Source of the DNA: Cymbomonas tetramitiformis
Lineage: Eukaryota; Chlorophyta; Pyramimonadophyceae; Pyramimonadales; Pyramimonadaceae
Length of the DNA: 64,000 nt
Assembly (NCBI GenBank): GCA_001247695.2
Contig: LGRX02025774.1
Location: 1-64,000, forward strand
Direction: 5' to 3'
Of this stretch, positions 38,301 through 45,848 are shown piece after piece (the first letter of the stretch is position 1; every line of letters begins with the position of its first letter). A model generated the notes under the pieces. That model saw nothing but the letters and a program-made list of their open reading frames with translations, was not told where the DNA came from and did not search any database. A program made the position numbers and the translations under genes.

Positions 38301-39407
38301 CTGCAGAATCACTGGACGCTCCCTCCAGAAATTATGCAAGCGCTCCAGGAGGCCTTCGGGATCCAGGCGGAGGTATTCGCGTCGCCGCTCAACGTACACA
38401 GCCACACGGCGACATACTGCTCCAAGTTCGACAGGGACAAGATTTTTGGATCCAAAGGGTCTGCATGGGACACCCACTGGGGAGAGTTGGGCGCCTTCGA
38501 GTTCAATCCGGAGTACACAGCGGCAGACCTGGACAAAGCGCTTCAGGAGGCCCTGATGTCCACCATGGCGAAAACCCCGGTACTGGGTATAGGAATATAC
38601 CCGGCCTGGACGAGAACACCAGCCAAGGCATACTGCAGGAGATATGGTGATACTAGGATACATGAATTTGGGGTGATCCCAAGAAAAAGCTTTACGTTCC
38701 TTCCCCCAGACCACTGGGGAGGCACCACAGTATCAGGTGTCACGAAGAAGGACTACAGCAACTGGGGAGTTAGGATCCTAGTTGTTGCCAACGCAGAGGG
38801 ATGGCAGAAATTCTGCCCGGACCCAGAGGGGGCAGCGGAACTAGTCGGGAGGGCCCTGCAGCGCAGCACGTACTGCACGGTCCGTAAGTACCACACGATT
38901 CGAAACCTCAGGCCGGCCAACCCGAGGGTCCACACCTCGGAGGCAGTGTCAGACATGGCGGCGGTTAAAAATGCGATGGAGAACGCTAGTCAGCACGACA
39001 TGGTCTTCGACCCTCACCCGATGAGAAAATGGGAAATACCGAGCATGTCGCGCAGACAGGGATGGGGGAACGGTGGGAGTGAGGTCCCCAAGGAAGACCG
39101 CACCCCGGAGGCAGCGAGGGCCATGAGACAAACATGGCGCGACAGAGGACTCACCGAGGTCACGATCATGGAGTACCATGCGGCGAACACGGCATGGCCT
39201 TTGGACAAGATCAAAGAGGACTCGATGGCCAGATGGCTGAAGGCAATGGAGCGCACTCCCATGCTCTTCAGCAGACAAGACAGGGACAGGGGACACACGG
39301 AAGTAAGGGAGCGGTTCCCCACGTGTCCCATTAAACACAAAACCAGACTTTCCAAAACCCTTGAGAAAATCAACAAAGCCTGGGATGCAACCTCGTTCCT
39401 CTATTAG
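35310..39407 (+). CDS. ORF2 of the RT-less LINE, N-terminal part (LYPY domain, Ulp1 protease, PCIF1-like fold)
   Basis: 1365 codons. A domain with MLMLYPYICEALADKPNDARFW (about 35765-35830) is shared with the Dualen-like LINE. The Ulp1/C48-type protease follows at about 36590-36860: CDGSHWNVLLFG (His), YLYDPMGGED (Asp) and HQRDGYQCGVWVCY (Gln, Cys). A helical segment (AQIMMLRTWVLAQLAKGDVRTGELFQHAAKIGF, about 37370-37480) looks like a winged helix. The methyltransferase-like fold at about 38300-38760 has FASPLN, FGSKGSAW, FNPEYT and FLPPDHW. The frame ends at TAG 39405-39407 inside the RNase H motif, where copy A reads ACG (FLY-T-DGS). This is a mutation of this copy and not the family's true end. 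Confidence 0.8.
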   Translation: MFFHIGNVKFHIACSPRSRWMTQRSPQQPPRLAVLREHQVLLTGSGPLLADLINTQHGVISKLANAVRKPFPSALEGRHRTVVDKDTGEESVKIYSVNDQEEIPLSLTTLLPLLPFVEEGFYVAKGGTRACSLREAKAKVPARFQGRMRTFMLMLYPYICEALADKPNDARFWDNPKNLTLKPQFVPSQGTHNALGFQRMAAPQATDEEELTTWEEGFHPTQYKWGPRSLWHAGSRGPPTTSMQAKNALKQMATGYCARDEEDHEDAFKCHDIGVRPTLLEDPGGRVMIMDSVGVRPKAEKTLSDLRHAARAGARLTEKEAMDCRRAMRRNRSEGSHADSLLKGGGRRGTAPRGEGTPRHRTEGVFSDTRGREAWLSSIQVETHSLCTTGVATVSMHQTKLADALNGIEFEQSDQYEAQMRNTMETVRDEGFSFVLTCDGSHWNVLLFGRKEDTSVSIYLYDPMGGEDTRLLTALRQWAGPPGWPPVNMTVSSMGVAHQRDGYQCGVWVCYMIDKWQEWNRSTTGETWESWIGLHGPPVGREATTSRGYREAMRGPIMARIGELEQRERHHVFHGEGETHDPISFEEGDDEIQEEAGAGPMQVGKSPTRQTQTDTVPKIPGHAQELPKVGEKRTRQTLRSPQATVESEEIRPRPNPPAQTLQRETSPRQVTKVSLDDGRGTKWKGTAAQIMMLRTWVLAQLAKGDVRTGELFQHAAKIGFSRDAVRLMTTHLISSEQVVWATHPPVNDCRSRNRWWRIDTMELSVGTGPTAANDPEVLEGTEEEPQAVEASESTTILAVRTHWGSREYLLGPIRPQGEAWVEEDTLLAGGVAGMNPSQAERETDMFHNKEREEQQARGPTEREPLSGTPTRHAHYWPGVTMLNIDTEPFNPDWDAAPSGKCTLTTETGRHHVFAHDERGKLVGALKEEVLDRLYDRYVAATGTSSTDQTHTRAGEARRRSFEEREPQLGTIHGFATEVVLLLKRYSCEEEEEVKKTALQNHWTLPPEIMQALQEAFGIQAEVFASPLNVHSHTATYCSKFDRDKIFGSKGSAWDTHWGELGAFEFNPEYTAADLDKALQEALMSTMAKTPVLGIGIYPAWTRTPAKAYCRRYGDTRIHEFGVIPRKSFTFLPPDHWGGTTVSGVTKKDYSNWGVRILVVANAEGWQKFCPDPEGAAELVGRALQRSTYCTVRKYHTIRNLRPANPRVHTSEAVSDMAAVKNAMENASQHDMVFDPHPMRKWEIPSMSRRQGWGNGGSEVPKEDRTPEAARAMRQTWRDRGLTEVTIMEYHAANTAWPLDKIKEDSMARWLKAMERTPMLFSRQDRDRGHTEVRERFPTCPIKHKTRLSKTLEKINKAWDATSFLY

Positions 39408-40153
39408 GATGGGTCGCGACTGGACCCAGAGGAAGAAGGGGGGTTACATAGAGTAGGCGCGGCCTACTGGGACCCCAGAGGGGATGAAAACCCCAGAACC
39501 TGGAGGGGCACGTGGTCGACGGGTGGACACCTCACAATCAACAGGGCGGAACTCCTGGCGATCCACGCGGCACTCAGGGCCAGGGAACGCACAACACCAG
39601 GTGAGATAGCAATCTGCACGGACAGCCTCTGCAGTATGTACCAAATCCTCAACATGTTGTCCAGACCCCACACGATGGAGTGCCATAGACACAGGGATTT
39701 GCTTGAGGATATACTCTCCCTGGTCGAACGGCATAACAGCCAGGGAACGAAGGTCTCACTCAGGAAAGTCAAAAGCCACACAGGGGTGAAAGGCAACGAC
39801 AAGGCAGATGAGGCGGCCAAACAGGCAGCAGAAAACTTGGAGGGAACCACCCAAATTGAACCGTGGGACAACAGGACCATGTACACGCTCGTGGCCAATG
39901 CCCGAGATGGTGAATCGATGAGGCCCCTGCAAGGGGAGGGGGCGGTGGAAAGGTATGTGGCAGAAAGGATTGCACCTAAAGCGACACAGCACAGGTCAGT
40001 AAAAAAATGGCTACAGCCCCCGAACAGCCCGTGGGAAGAATGGGGAACACCCGGCAAGGGAAATCGGGAAGGAGCTCTCTCAGTAAAGGGCTCTATAACG
40101 GAGAACCCCACGCCCGACGCCCCAGGTCCAGCCCAAGGCCCCGACCGGGGCCA
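39408..40153 (+). pseudogene. ORF2 RNase H segment after the stop
   Basis: It continues in the same frame as 35310-39407. RNase H residues read on: NRAELLAIHAAL, CTDSLCSMYQIL and KSHTGVKGNDKADEAA (about 39540-39830). Near 40153 an extra A (CCAAACA versus CCAACA in copy A) shifts the frame by one. The rest of ORF2 is open in the next frame. Confidence 0.8.
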
Positions 40154-40161
40154 AACAGGAC

Positions 40162-41562
40162 GTGGAAATGGGGACACCAGGGGAGAATCTCCAGGAACTG
40201 ATGTTCCTGGAGGAATTGCAGCACGCTCCCTGGAGCCAGGGAGACCCGCCGATGCGACGGGAGCCGGGCGACCAGGAGCAGGTGCACCTGCGGGATCAGG
40301 AGACCACTCAGGACGAGTGGGACCTACTCTGGGAATTCGATGAGACGCGGGGGCCGCCTCTTGACATGGAAGAGAGGGGGGCCATGAACTCGCCAGAAAG
40401 GGAGATGATGCAAGCGATAGAGGAGGCAGAATGTGCGGACCCAATTGACGGTCTGTGCCGCTCGATGATGGAGATGGACCTGGGAGAGTCGAAGCTCCAA
40501 AACCTGACGGACGTCCCACAACAAGCGATAGACGCCTACCAGGAGGCGGCCCCGGCAAGAAGAAGAAAGAGGAACAGGGACCGGGAGGCCATGCACCGGG
40601 GAAACGGAGACAGGGCCGCCACAAGCTACGCAGACGCTGCCGCGGTCGAGACACACATGGGAAGAAGAGTGGAGGAGCCCCCAAGGGAAATTCTCCAGGA
40701 CAAGTCGATACCAGGAATATCCAATCACTTCTGGAAGGTTACTCCACCGACACTCAGGTCCCTGGTCCTAAGATGCCGGTTTGGGGTCCTCATGACGGCT
40801 GCCAGAAAGCACCTCATATGGCCGAGCAAATATCCGGATCCGGGCTGCGCCCTCTGTGGGAGGAGGGACACTCCGGCACACAGGCTGGCTGGATGCAAAG
40901 ACGAGACCAGCAGGAACATGGCCACAGCCAGGCACAACGAAGTGGCAAGGACCCTTTATGAAGCAATCAGGAAGGGTCGAACGGGTGCCAGTCCGATCTG
41001 GATCGCGCACCACGCTGGACTCGACGGGACTAACAGATGCACGCGCCCGATACCAGACTTCATACTCAAAAGGGGTCAGTGCCGTAGGGACGGAAGAGAC
41101 CACCCGGGGGCGAAGGACCCCCCAGACGACATACCACACTTTGTGGATATTGTCATGATCAAGGGTGCAGAGGACGTCAGGGACGCCCCCCCAGGCAGGC
41201 CGGAAAACACCCGCAGGGAGGATGTGGGGGAAATCCACCTCATAGAGGTGGCCTTCACGTGGGACACGCACTGGTATGTGTCCCTTCACGATAAACTCAA
41301 CAAATATGAGCCCCTTATGGAGCTACTCAGATCCAAGGGCTTTAAAGTGTTCTTTCACCCGATGGTTTTCGGAACCACGGGGTCGGTATATGAGCACAAC
41401 GCAAGGGCTCTCACGCAACACCTCGGCTTCAACAAGAAGGAAGCGGAGGCCCTCCTCAAAAAAATCAGTAGCATCGCGGTAGAATGGGCTGCCAAGATGT
41501 TGATTTCACACAGCAGATCGGAGAAGGAGAAGGCTCTGAAAAACAGTAAGAAGCCGCCTTGA
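40162..41562 (+). CDS. ORF2 C-terminal part: zinc knuckle and RLE endonuclease
   Basis: 466 codons in the frame after the one-base insertion. A Glu/Gln-rich linker precedes the CALCGRRDTPAHRLAGC knuckle (about 40847-40900). The restriction-like endonuclease core follows, with RCTRPIPDFIL, HFVDIVMIK and IHLIEVAFTWDTHW. This copy keeps the native C-terminus (SVYEHNARALTQHLGF to the stop), which copy A has lost. RLE-type enzymes nick the target to prime reverse transcription, so this RT-less element still encodes a targeting nuclease. Confidence 0.8.
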   Translation: MEMGTPGENLQELMFLEELQHAPWSQGDPPMRREPGDQEQVHLRDQETTQDEWDLLWEFDETRGPPLDMEERGAMNSPEREMMQAIEEAECADPIDGLCRSMMEMDLGESKLQNLTDVPQQAIDAYQEAAPARRRKRNRDREAMHRGNGDRAATSYADAAAVETHMGRRVEEPPREILQDKSIPGISNHFWKVTPPTLRSLVLRCRFGVLMTAARKHLIWPSKYPDPGCALCGRRDTPAHRLAGCKDETSRNMATARHNEVARTLYEAIRKGRTGASPIWIAHHAGLDGTNRCTRPIPDFILKRGQCRRDGRDHPGAKDPPDDIPHFVDIVMIKGAEDVRDAPPGRPENTRREDVGEIHLIEVAFTWDTHWYVSLHDKLNKYEPLMELLRSKGFKVFFHPMVFGTTGSVYEHNARALTQHLGFNKKEAEALLKKISSIAVEWAAKMLISHSRSEKEKALKNSKKPP

Positions 41563-41660
41563 TTGTGCATGTGACTAGGGGCAGGCGTAACAGCTGTGCA
41601 CCTTCAAATATCACGCTTCCGGTAGGAAGAGTCACATTTTTTTATTTTTTTATTTTTCTT
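41563..41660 (+). other. LINE 3' UTR and T-rich tail
   Basis: About 65 bp of 3' UTR conserved with 3944-4096, then a tail of T runs broken by A. Copy A has T runs broken by C. No poly(A) tail or AATAAA was noted. Confidence 0.8.
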
Positions 41661-41950
41661 AAGGAAACCCTATCCAATTCAAGCGACACACGGCCGTACG
41701 GGGCACCCGGCGATGAACCAACGACATTCCGGTCACTCATGATCATTTTGTAAGCATTTCATAAGCATATAACAAACTATAACTCAAACCACTCCGAACT
41801 TGCTATCTGTTTCGCACTATCACGGGTTAGTCGGGTACATACGTAAGGAAACCCTATCCAATTCAAGCGACACACGGCCGTACGGGGCACCCGGCGATGA
41901 ACCAACGACATTCCGGTCACTCATGATCATTTTGGAAGCATTTCAAACCA
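41661..41950. repeat. 184-bp satellite array, right part
   Basis: Resumes exactly at the duplicated AAGGAAACCC and continues for about 1.6 units. It ends at GAAGCATTTCA, where it switches to an A-rich stretch. Confidence 0.9.
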
Positions 41951-42004
41951 AAAACAAAAAAAAAATGGAAGGAGTGACTTCTTCCAATTCAGAGCGTTCG
42001 TCGT
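41951..42004. other. A-rich junction sequence
   Basis: AACCAAAAACAAAAAAAAAATGG followed by about 30 bp of unassigned sequence before the gypsy RT frame. It could be the tail of another retroposed sequence. Confidence 0.4.
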
Positions 42005-42022
42005 TTACTGGGTGACACGACT

Positions 42023-42883
42023 GTGACCAAGGACGAGGCAGCGTGGCTCGACACTGAGCTCAATGCCACGTTTGGAGGACATCCTGACTTCAAGGAGGAG
42101 CACTGGGAGGAAATGCGAGCTGTTCTTCGCAGATACAAGAGCACTTTCGCCAACAGCCCTCACGACCTCACAGGCTACAAGGGCAAGGCGGAGCACAACA
42201 CGTTCTCCATCCCTTTTGTAGACGAGTCCAAGGCTGCTTACCAGAGACCCAGGAAGTACAGCCCGGGCGAACAGGAGATCATTGACATCCACTGCAAGGA
42301 ATTGCTGGAGTACGGCTTCATAGAGCCTGCAGCCAAGCATTGCAGACATGCGAGCAACGTCGTCGTGGCTGGCAAGAAGGATCACGAGACTGGCCTGTGG
42401 ACCCAAACGCGCTTCTGCGTGGATCTCAGGGGCGTCAATCGACACTCCCTCAAGGACAACACTCTGCCACATCGACCAGAGGAGCTCTACCAGAAGGTTG
42501 CGAAGGCCAAGTTCAAGACCACGCTGGATGCCACCAAAGCCTTCCATCAGATTCCCATGGCTACGGAAGAGGACAGGAGCAAGACGGCGTTCTGGTGGAA
42601 GAACCAGTTGTACCAGTACACCTCGATGCCCTTTGGGGCTGCTGGAGCAACATCTGCGTTTGTGAGAATCATGGACTACGAGTTACGTCACCTGCAGCAT
42701 TGCACGGTGGCATACGTCGATGACGTAGTGGTCTACACTGACTCCACGCCTGAGCAACATCTGAAGGACGTCGAGGACGTGTTGCGCACGTTGGGGGACG
42801 CTGGCATAAGACTGCACGCAGGCAAGAGCACCTTTGGTGAGCAGCTACGGTGGACTTTCTGGCGGTTACCGCATTGGGCATAA
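42023..42883 (+). pseudogene. Gypsy reverse transcriptase (family C)
   Basis: RT fingers and palm: LLEYGFIEPAAKHCRHASNVVVAGKK, TRFCVDLRGVN, LDATKAFHQIPM, the SMPFGAAGATSAF primer-grip region and catalytic YVDD (about 42713-42724). The frame runs out near 42855 where GYRIGH is found in another frame. Ty3/gypsy assignment rests on the later integrase position. No protease precedes it; the element is truncated at the left. Confidence 0.85.
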
Positions 42884-45848
42884 CTCCATTGGCGCACAGG
42901 AAGCGAAGTGCAAGGCCATCCAGGAGCTTCCGAGGCCGCAGGACAAGACTGGGCTTCGTTCCATCTTGGGCATGATGAATTACTGTAAGGGCTTAGTGGG
43001 TGAGCCAGGGGGGCCGAATTACTCTGAGATGGCCCGCCCTCTCAACGACCTGCTCAAGAAAGAGATTACCGATATCAAGGGAGCTTGGGGGAAGGATCAA
43101 GACCAAGCGCTCCAGGACCTGAAGGAAGCGCTCTGCTCTGGGAGATGTCTGAGGCCTATCGATTACGACAGACCCCTCATATTGTACACCGATTGGAGCA
43201 CCTATGGCATTGGCGCAGTGCTGGGCCAGAAGGATGACGATGGGAAGGAGTACATCTGCATGGCAATCAGTCGATCCTTGAGCAAGACAGAGAGGCAGTA
43301 CGCCAGCTTCAAAGGTGAGATGCTTGCAGTGGTGTGGGCAGTGCGCACGCTGAGGCAGTACTTACATGGCGTTCACTTCACGCTGGTGACTGACCACTCA
43401 CCGCTCACTACCTTGATGGAGAAGGCTGATCTTCAGGGACAGCACCTACGCTGGGCAATCAGCTTGCAGGAGTTCGACTTCACGGTGCAGTATCGTCCAG
43501 GAGCCAAGAACAGCAACGCTGACGTGCCGTCTCGTTACCCGCTACCGTCTACGACAGACGGGACTGGGGCAAGGCATGAGAGGGAAAAGGTGACTGCTCT
43601 TCACGCAGGCGTGGGGGAAGTTTGCACGAAGGACTTCTGCGACTACCTGTGCTTTATGCTGGCTGGGGATGTTTCCCCAGGGGAAGAGGCCACGCCAGAG
43701 GTGCAGGTTGCCAACTACTGCAAGATGGCTGCCGTGGATCAGCTGGGCACGGGACCAGTGCATCGTTTATTCGATTTGCACCACCAGGAGGAATTGGAGT
43801 GCAATCACGGGGACATGTTCGACACAGACCTACCCGAGTTGGTGACCGACTCTGGGAGGCTAGCGAGGGCGGCTTGGAAGGCGCTGAGCCTGGTGAGACC
43901 TACACGAGGCACGCATGGCGAAGGAAGCCCCGCTGTATACAGCAATGCGCACTTTGAAGGCGAACGCATCTTGAAGCCCGAGAAGGTGGACACCAGGGTG
44001 CTGGGCAGGCAGTTCTTCTCGCAAGCTCGAGAGGAAGGCGTGGTGTACTATGAGCCATGTGGAGGCCTCTGTGCTGGCCTGGAGATGTTGCTCCGCAATG
44101 GGATGAAGGTGGATCGGTACCTGTATCAGGACATATCACTGAGCAGTCAGACAGTGGCCAGAGCCAGGTGCACGGCGTTACTGAGACGATATCCTGACCT
44201 CATCTCACCCAGTGCAATAGAATTTGGGGCCTTACCCCAAGATCTGCACGACACGACGAGCGCCGATTTCATACGGGCAGGAGCTCTTGAAGGACGCCAG
44301 TGGATCATGGCGTGCGGGTTTCCATGCCAGGATCTCTCCCCTGCTGGAACGCTTACAGGCCTGGATGGCAGGCACAGCAAATTATTTTATGAAGTGGTTC
44401 GGCTTCTGTCCACGCTGCAGCAGCTACAGCAGCAGAGGCCCCCAGGCTACATCCTGGAGAGCGTGTCCCCATTGTCGCACAGACCCGGGACCAAGATCAG
44501 GGACGAGGTGTTCCCGTACATTGCCAGCGTCATTAGCCGACCAGTGTCCTTTGATGCAGCACAAGCAGGCGCCTACGCACATCGATTGCGAGCGTACTGG
44601 AGTAACCTGTTCCAGATCCACCAGTTTCGCTCCGTGATGAGCAAGGTGGCAAGACCAGAAGGACGAGTTGTATCGTCAATCCTATGCAAGGGCTGGCAGC
44701 CCAGACCAGTGATAAGAAGTGACCGCGCGCCTCACTACGTGGTGAACGTGGTGGGAGAACCGCTGAGGGCTCTTCCCACCATCATGGCAACGCAAGGGTC
44801 TAGAGCATTCAGAAGAGCAAGAATGGGCACCGTGGTGCGCAACCATGACGATGAGGACACCGAGGAAGAATCCCGAGAAGTGAACCTCGACGAGAAGGCG
44901 CGAGCCATGGGCTACAGCGCAAGTGAGCTACGCATGGCCGATGGCCTGAATGACGTAGAATTGGCGAGCATTCTGGGCCTGGCCATGGATCGCAGGGCTA
45001 TGGAACTGCTGATGGCAGTCGCAGAAGCAAGCAGGAAGGGGCTTCCTCACAGCGAGGAGTCCCCAGTGGCGGAGAATTCCCCAGGACAGCCTATCGCTGT
45101 AGACAACAACTGGGCAGACCACGTGAGGTCGGACCTTCAGCAGAGACAAGCTTTGCTGGCGGAATGGGTTGAGAATTCGAACGCATATACTCAGCAGGTG
45201 GCAAAGACCATGAGCCACCGTGACTGGGAAGAGAAGCTGCAGATAATGTGCTCACAAGGGCAGAAAGGTGCAGAAGGAATTGGGGCCCAGCGGCAGAAGG
45301 CTGGAACCAAGAAGAAGAAGAAGGAGTGGCAGCTCTACGCCATTGAGCAGTATCGCCAGAGGCACGAGAGCCACTTCGTGAAGGAGGGCGCAACTCCAGC
45401 AGCGCGCGTTGACGTGCCTGCTTGGAGTCCGCCTGGCAAAGATGCGGAGATGAGACTCCCCAGGTTGGCGTGTACCACCAGATTCGCGGACTTGATGGCC
45501 AGTGTGGCTGAACAGCAGGCCGACCGTGACAAGCATCGAGATGTGCATGACGATGCGTGGTGCCTCAGATGGTTGAAGTCCGATGGCAGCGTGAGATTGC
45601 CAGAGGATGAAGTTCGTCGTGTAAGGAGACGCGCAGCACGACATCGATGGGATGAGGCTACGGACGAGATCTACATGACCACGCTGTCGGGCAAGGAGGT
45701 GAGAATACCCAAGCCTGCTGACCGTCTTGCATTGGTCAAGGAATACCACTCCAGAACTGGCCATTGGGGAATAAGACGTACGCAGCATCTTCTGTGGCAG
45801 CGCTATTGGTGGGCCGACTTGAAGAAGGCGACGTGGAGGCTGTGGTGA
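42834..45848 (+). CDS. Gypsy RNase H plus DNMT3-like C5-cytosine methyltransferase
   Basis: It begins with the RT connection (RSILGMMNYCKG) and RNase H: LYTDWSTYGIGAVLGQ, FKGEMLAVVWAV and VTDHSPL. From about residue 400 a C5 methyltransferase follows. Motif I is YYEPCGGLCAGLEML, then VDRYLYQDI. Motif IV is GFPCQDLSPAG with catalytic C498. Motif VI is ILESVSP, motif VIII-like is QAGAYAHRLRAYWSN, and the C-terminal motifs IX-X are EKARAMGYSASELRMAD..ELASILGLAM. This set resembles animal/plant DNMT3-type de novo enzymes more than Dcm. After a Lys-rich linker the integrase zinc finger starts (YHSRTGHWGIRRTQHLL). Confidence 0.82.
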   Translation: MVSSYGGLSGGYRIGHNSIGAQEAKCKAIQELPRPQDKTGLRSILGMMNYCKGLVGEPGGPNYSEMARPLNDLLKKEITDIKGAWGKDQDQALQDLKEALCSGRCLRPIDYDRPLILYTDWSTYGIGAVLGQKDDDGKEYICMAISRSLSKTERQYASFKGEMLAVVWAVRTLRQYLHGVHFTLVTDHSPLTTLMEKADLQGQHLRWAISLQEFDFTVQYRPGAKNSNADVPSRYPLPSTTDGTGARHEREKVTALHAGVGEVCTKDFCDYLCFMLAGDVSPGEEATPEVQVANYCKMAAVDQLGTGPVHRLFDLHHQEELECNHGDMFDTDLPELVTDSGRLARAAWKALSLVRPTRGTHGEGSPAVYSNAHFEGERILKPEKVDTRVLGRQFFSQAREEGVVYYEPCGGLCAGLEMLLRNGMKVDRYLYQDISLSSQTVARARCTALLRRYPDLISPSAIEFGALPQDLHDTTSADFIRAGALEGRQWIMACGFPCQDLSPAGTLTGLDGRHSKLFYEVVRLLSTLQQLQQQRPPGYILESVSPLSHRPGTKIRDEVFPYIASVISRPVSFDAAQAGAYAHRLRAYWSNLFQIHQFRSVMSKVARPEGRVVSSILCKGWQPRPVIRSDRAPHYVVNVVGEPLRALPTIMATQGSRAFRRARMGTVVRNHDDEDTEEESREVNLDEKARAMGYSASELRMADGLNDVELASILGLAMDRRAMELLMAVAEASRKGLPHSEESPVAENSPGQPIAVDNNWADHVRSDLQQRQALLAEWVENSNAYTQQVAKTMSHRDWEEKLQIMCSQGQKGAEGIGAQRQKAGTKKKKKEWQLYAIEQYRQRHESHFVKEGATPAARVDVPAWSPPGKDAEMRLPRLACTTRFADLMASVAEQQADRDKHRDVHDDAWCLRWLKSDGSVRLPEDEVRRVRRRAARHRWDEATDEIYMTTLSGKEVRIPKPADRLALVKEYHSRTGHWGIRRTQHLLWQRYWWADLKKATWRLW

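Larger units (their letters stand above)
31596..41660 (+). mobile_element. Full-length LINE-like element lacking RT (copy B)
   Basis: The 10,065-bp unit is bounded by a target-site duplication in satellite DNA, with a T-rich 3' tail and a second, truncated copy at 319-4130. In order it encodes an Arg-rich ORF1 (31911-33248), a non-coding tract with about 320-bp tandem repeats, a small ORF (34674-35279) and a large ORF2. ORF2 contains the LYPYICEA domain, Ulp1-type protease, a winged-helix-like segment, a PCIF1-like fold, RNase H and a zinc-knuckle plus RLE endonuclease. No APE endonuclease and no RT motif (no YxDD/FxDD, no motif B) was found in any frame. It appears to depend on another element, such as the Dualen-like one at 11451, for reverse transcription. 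Confidence 0.82.
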
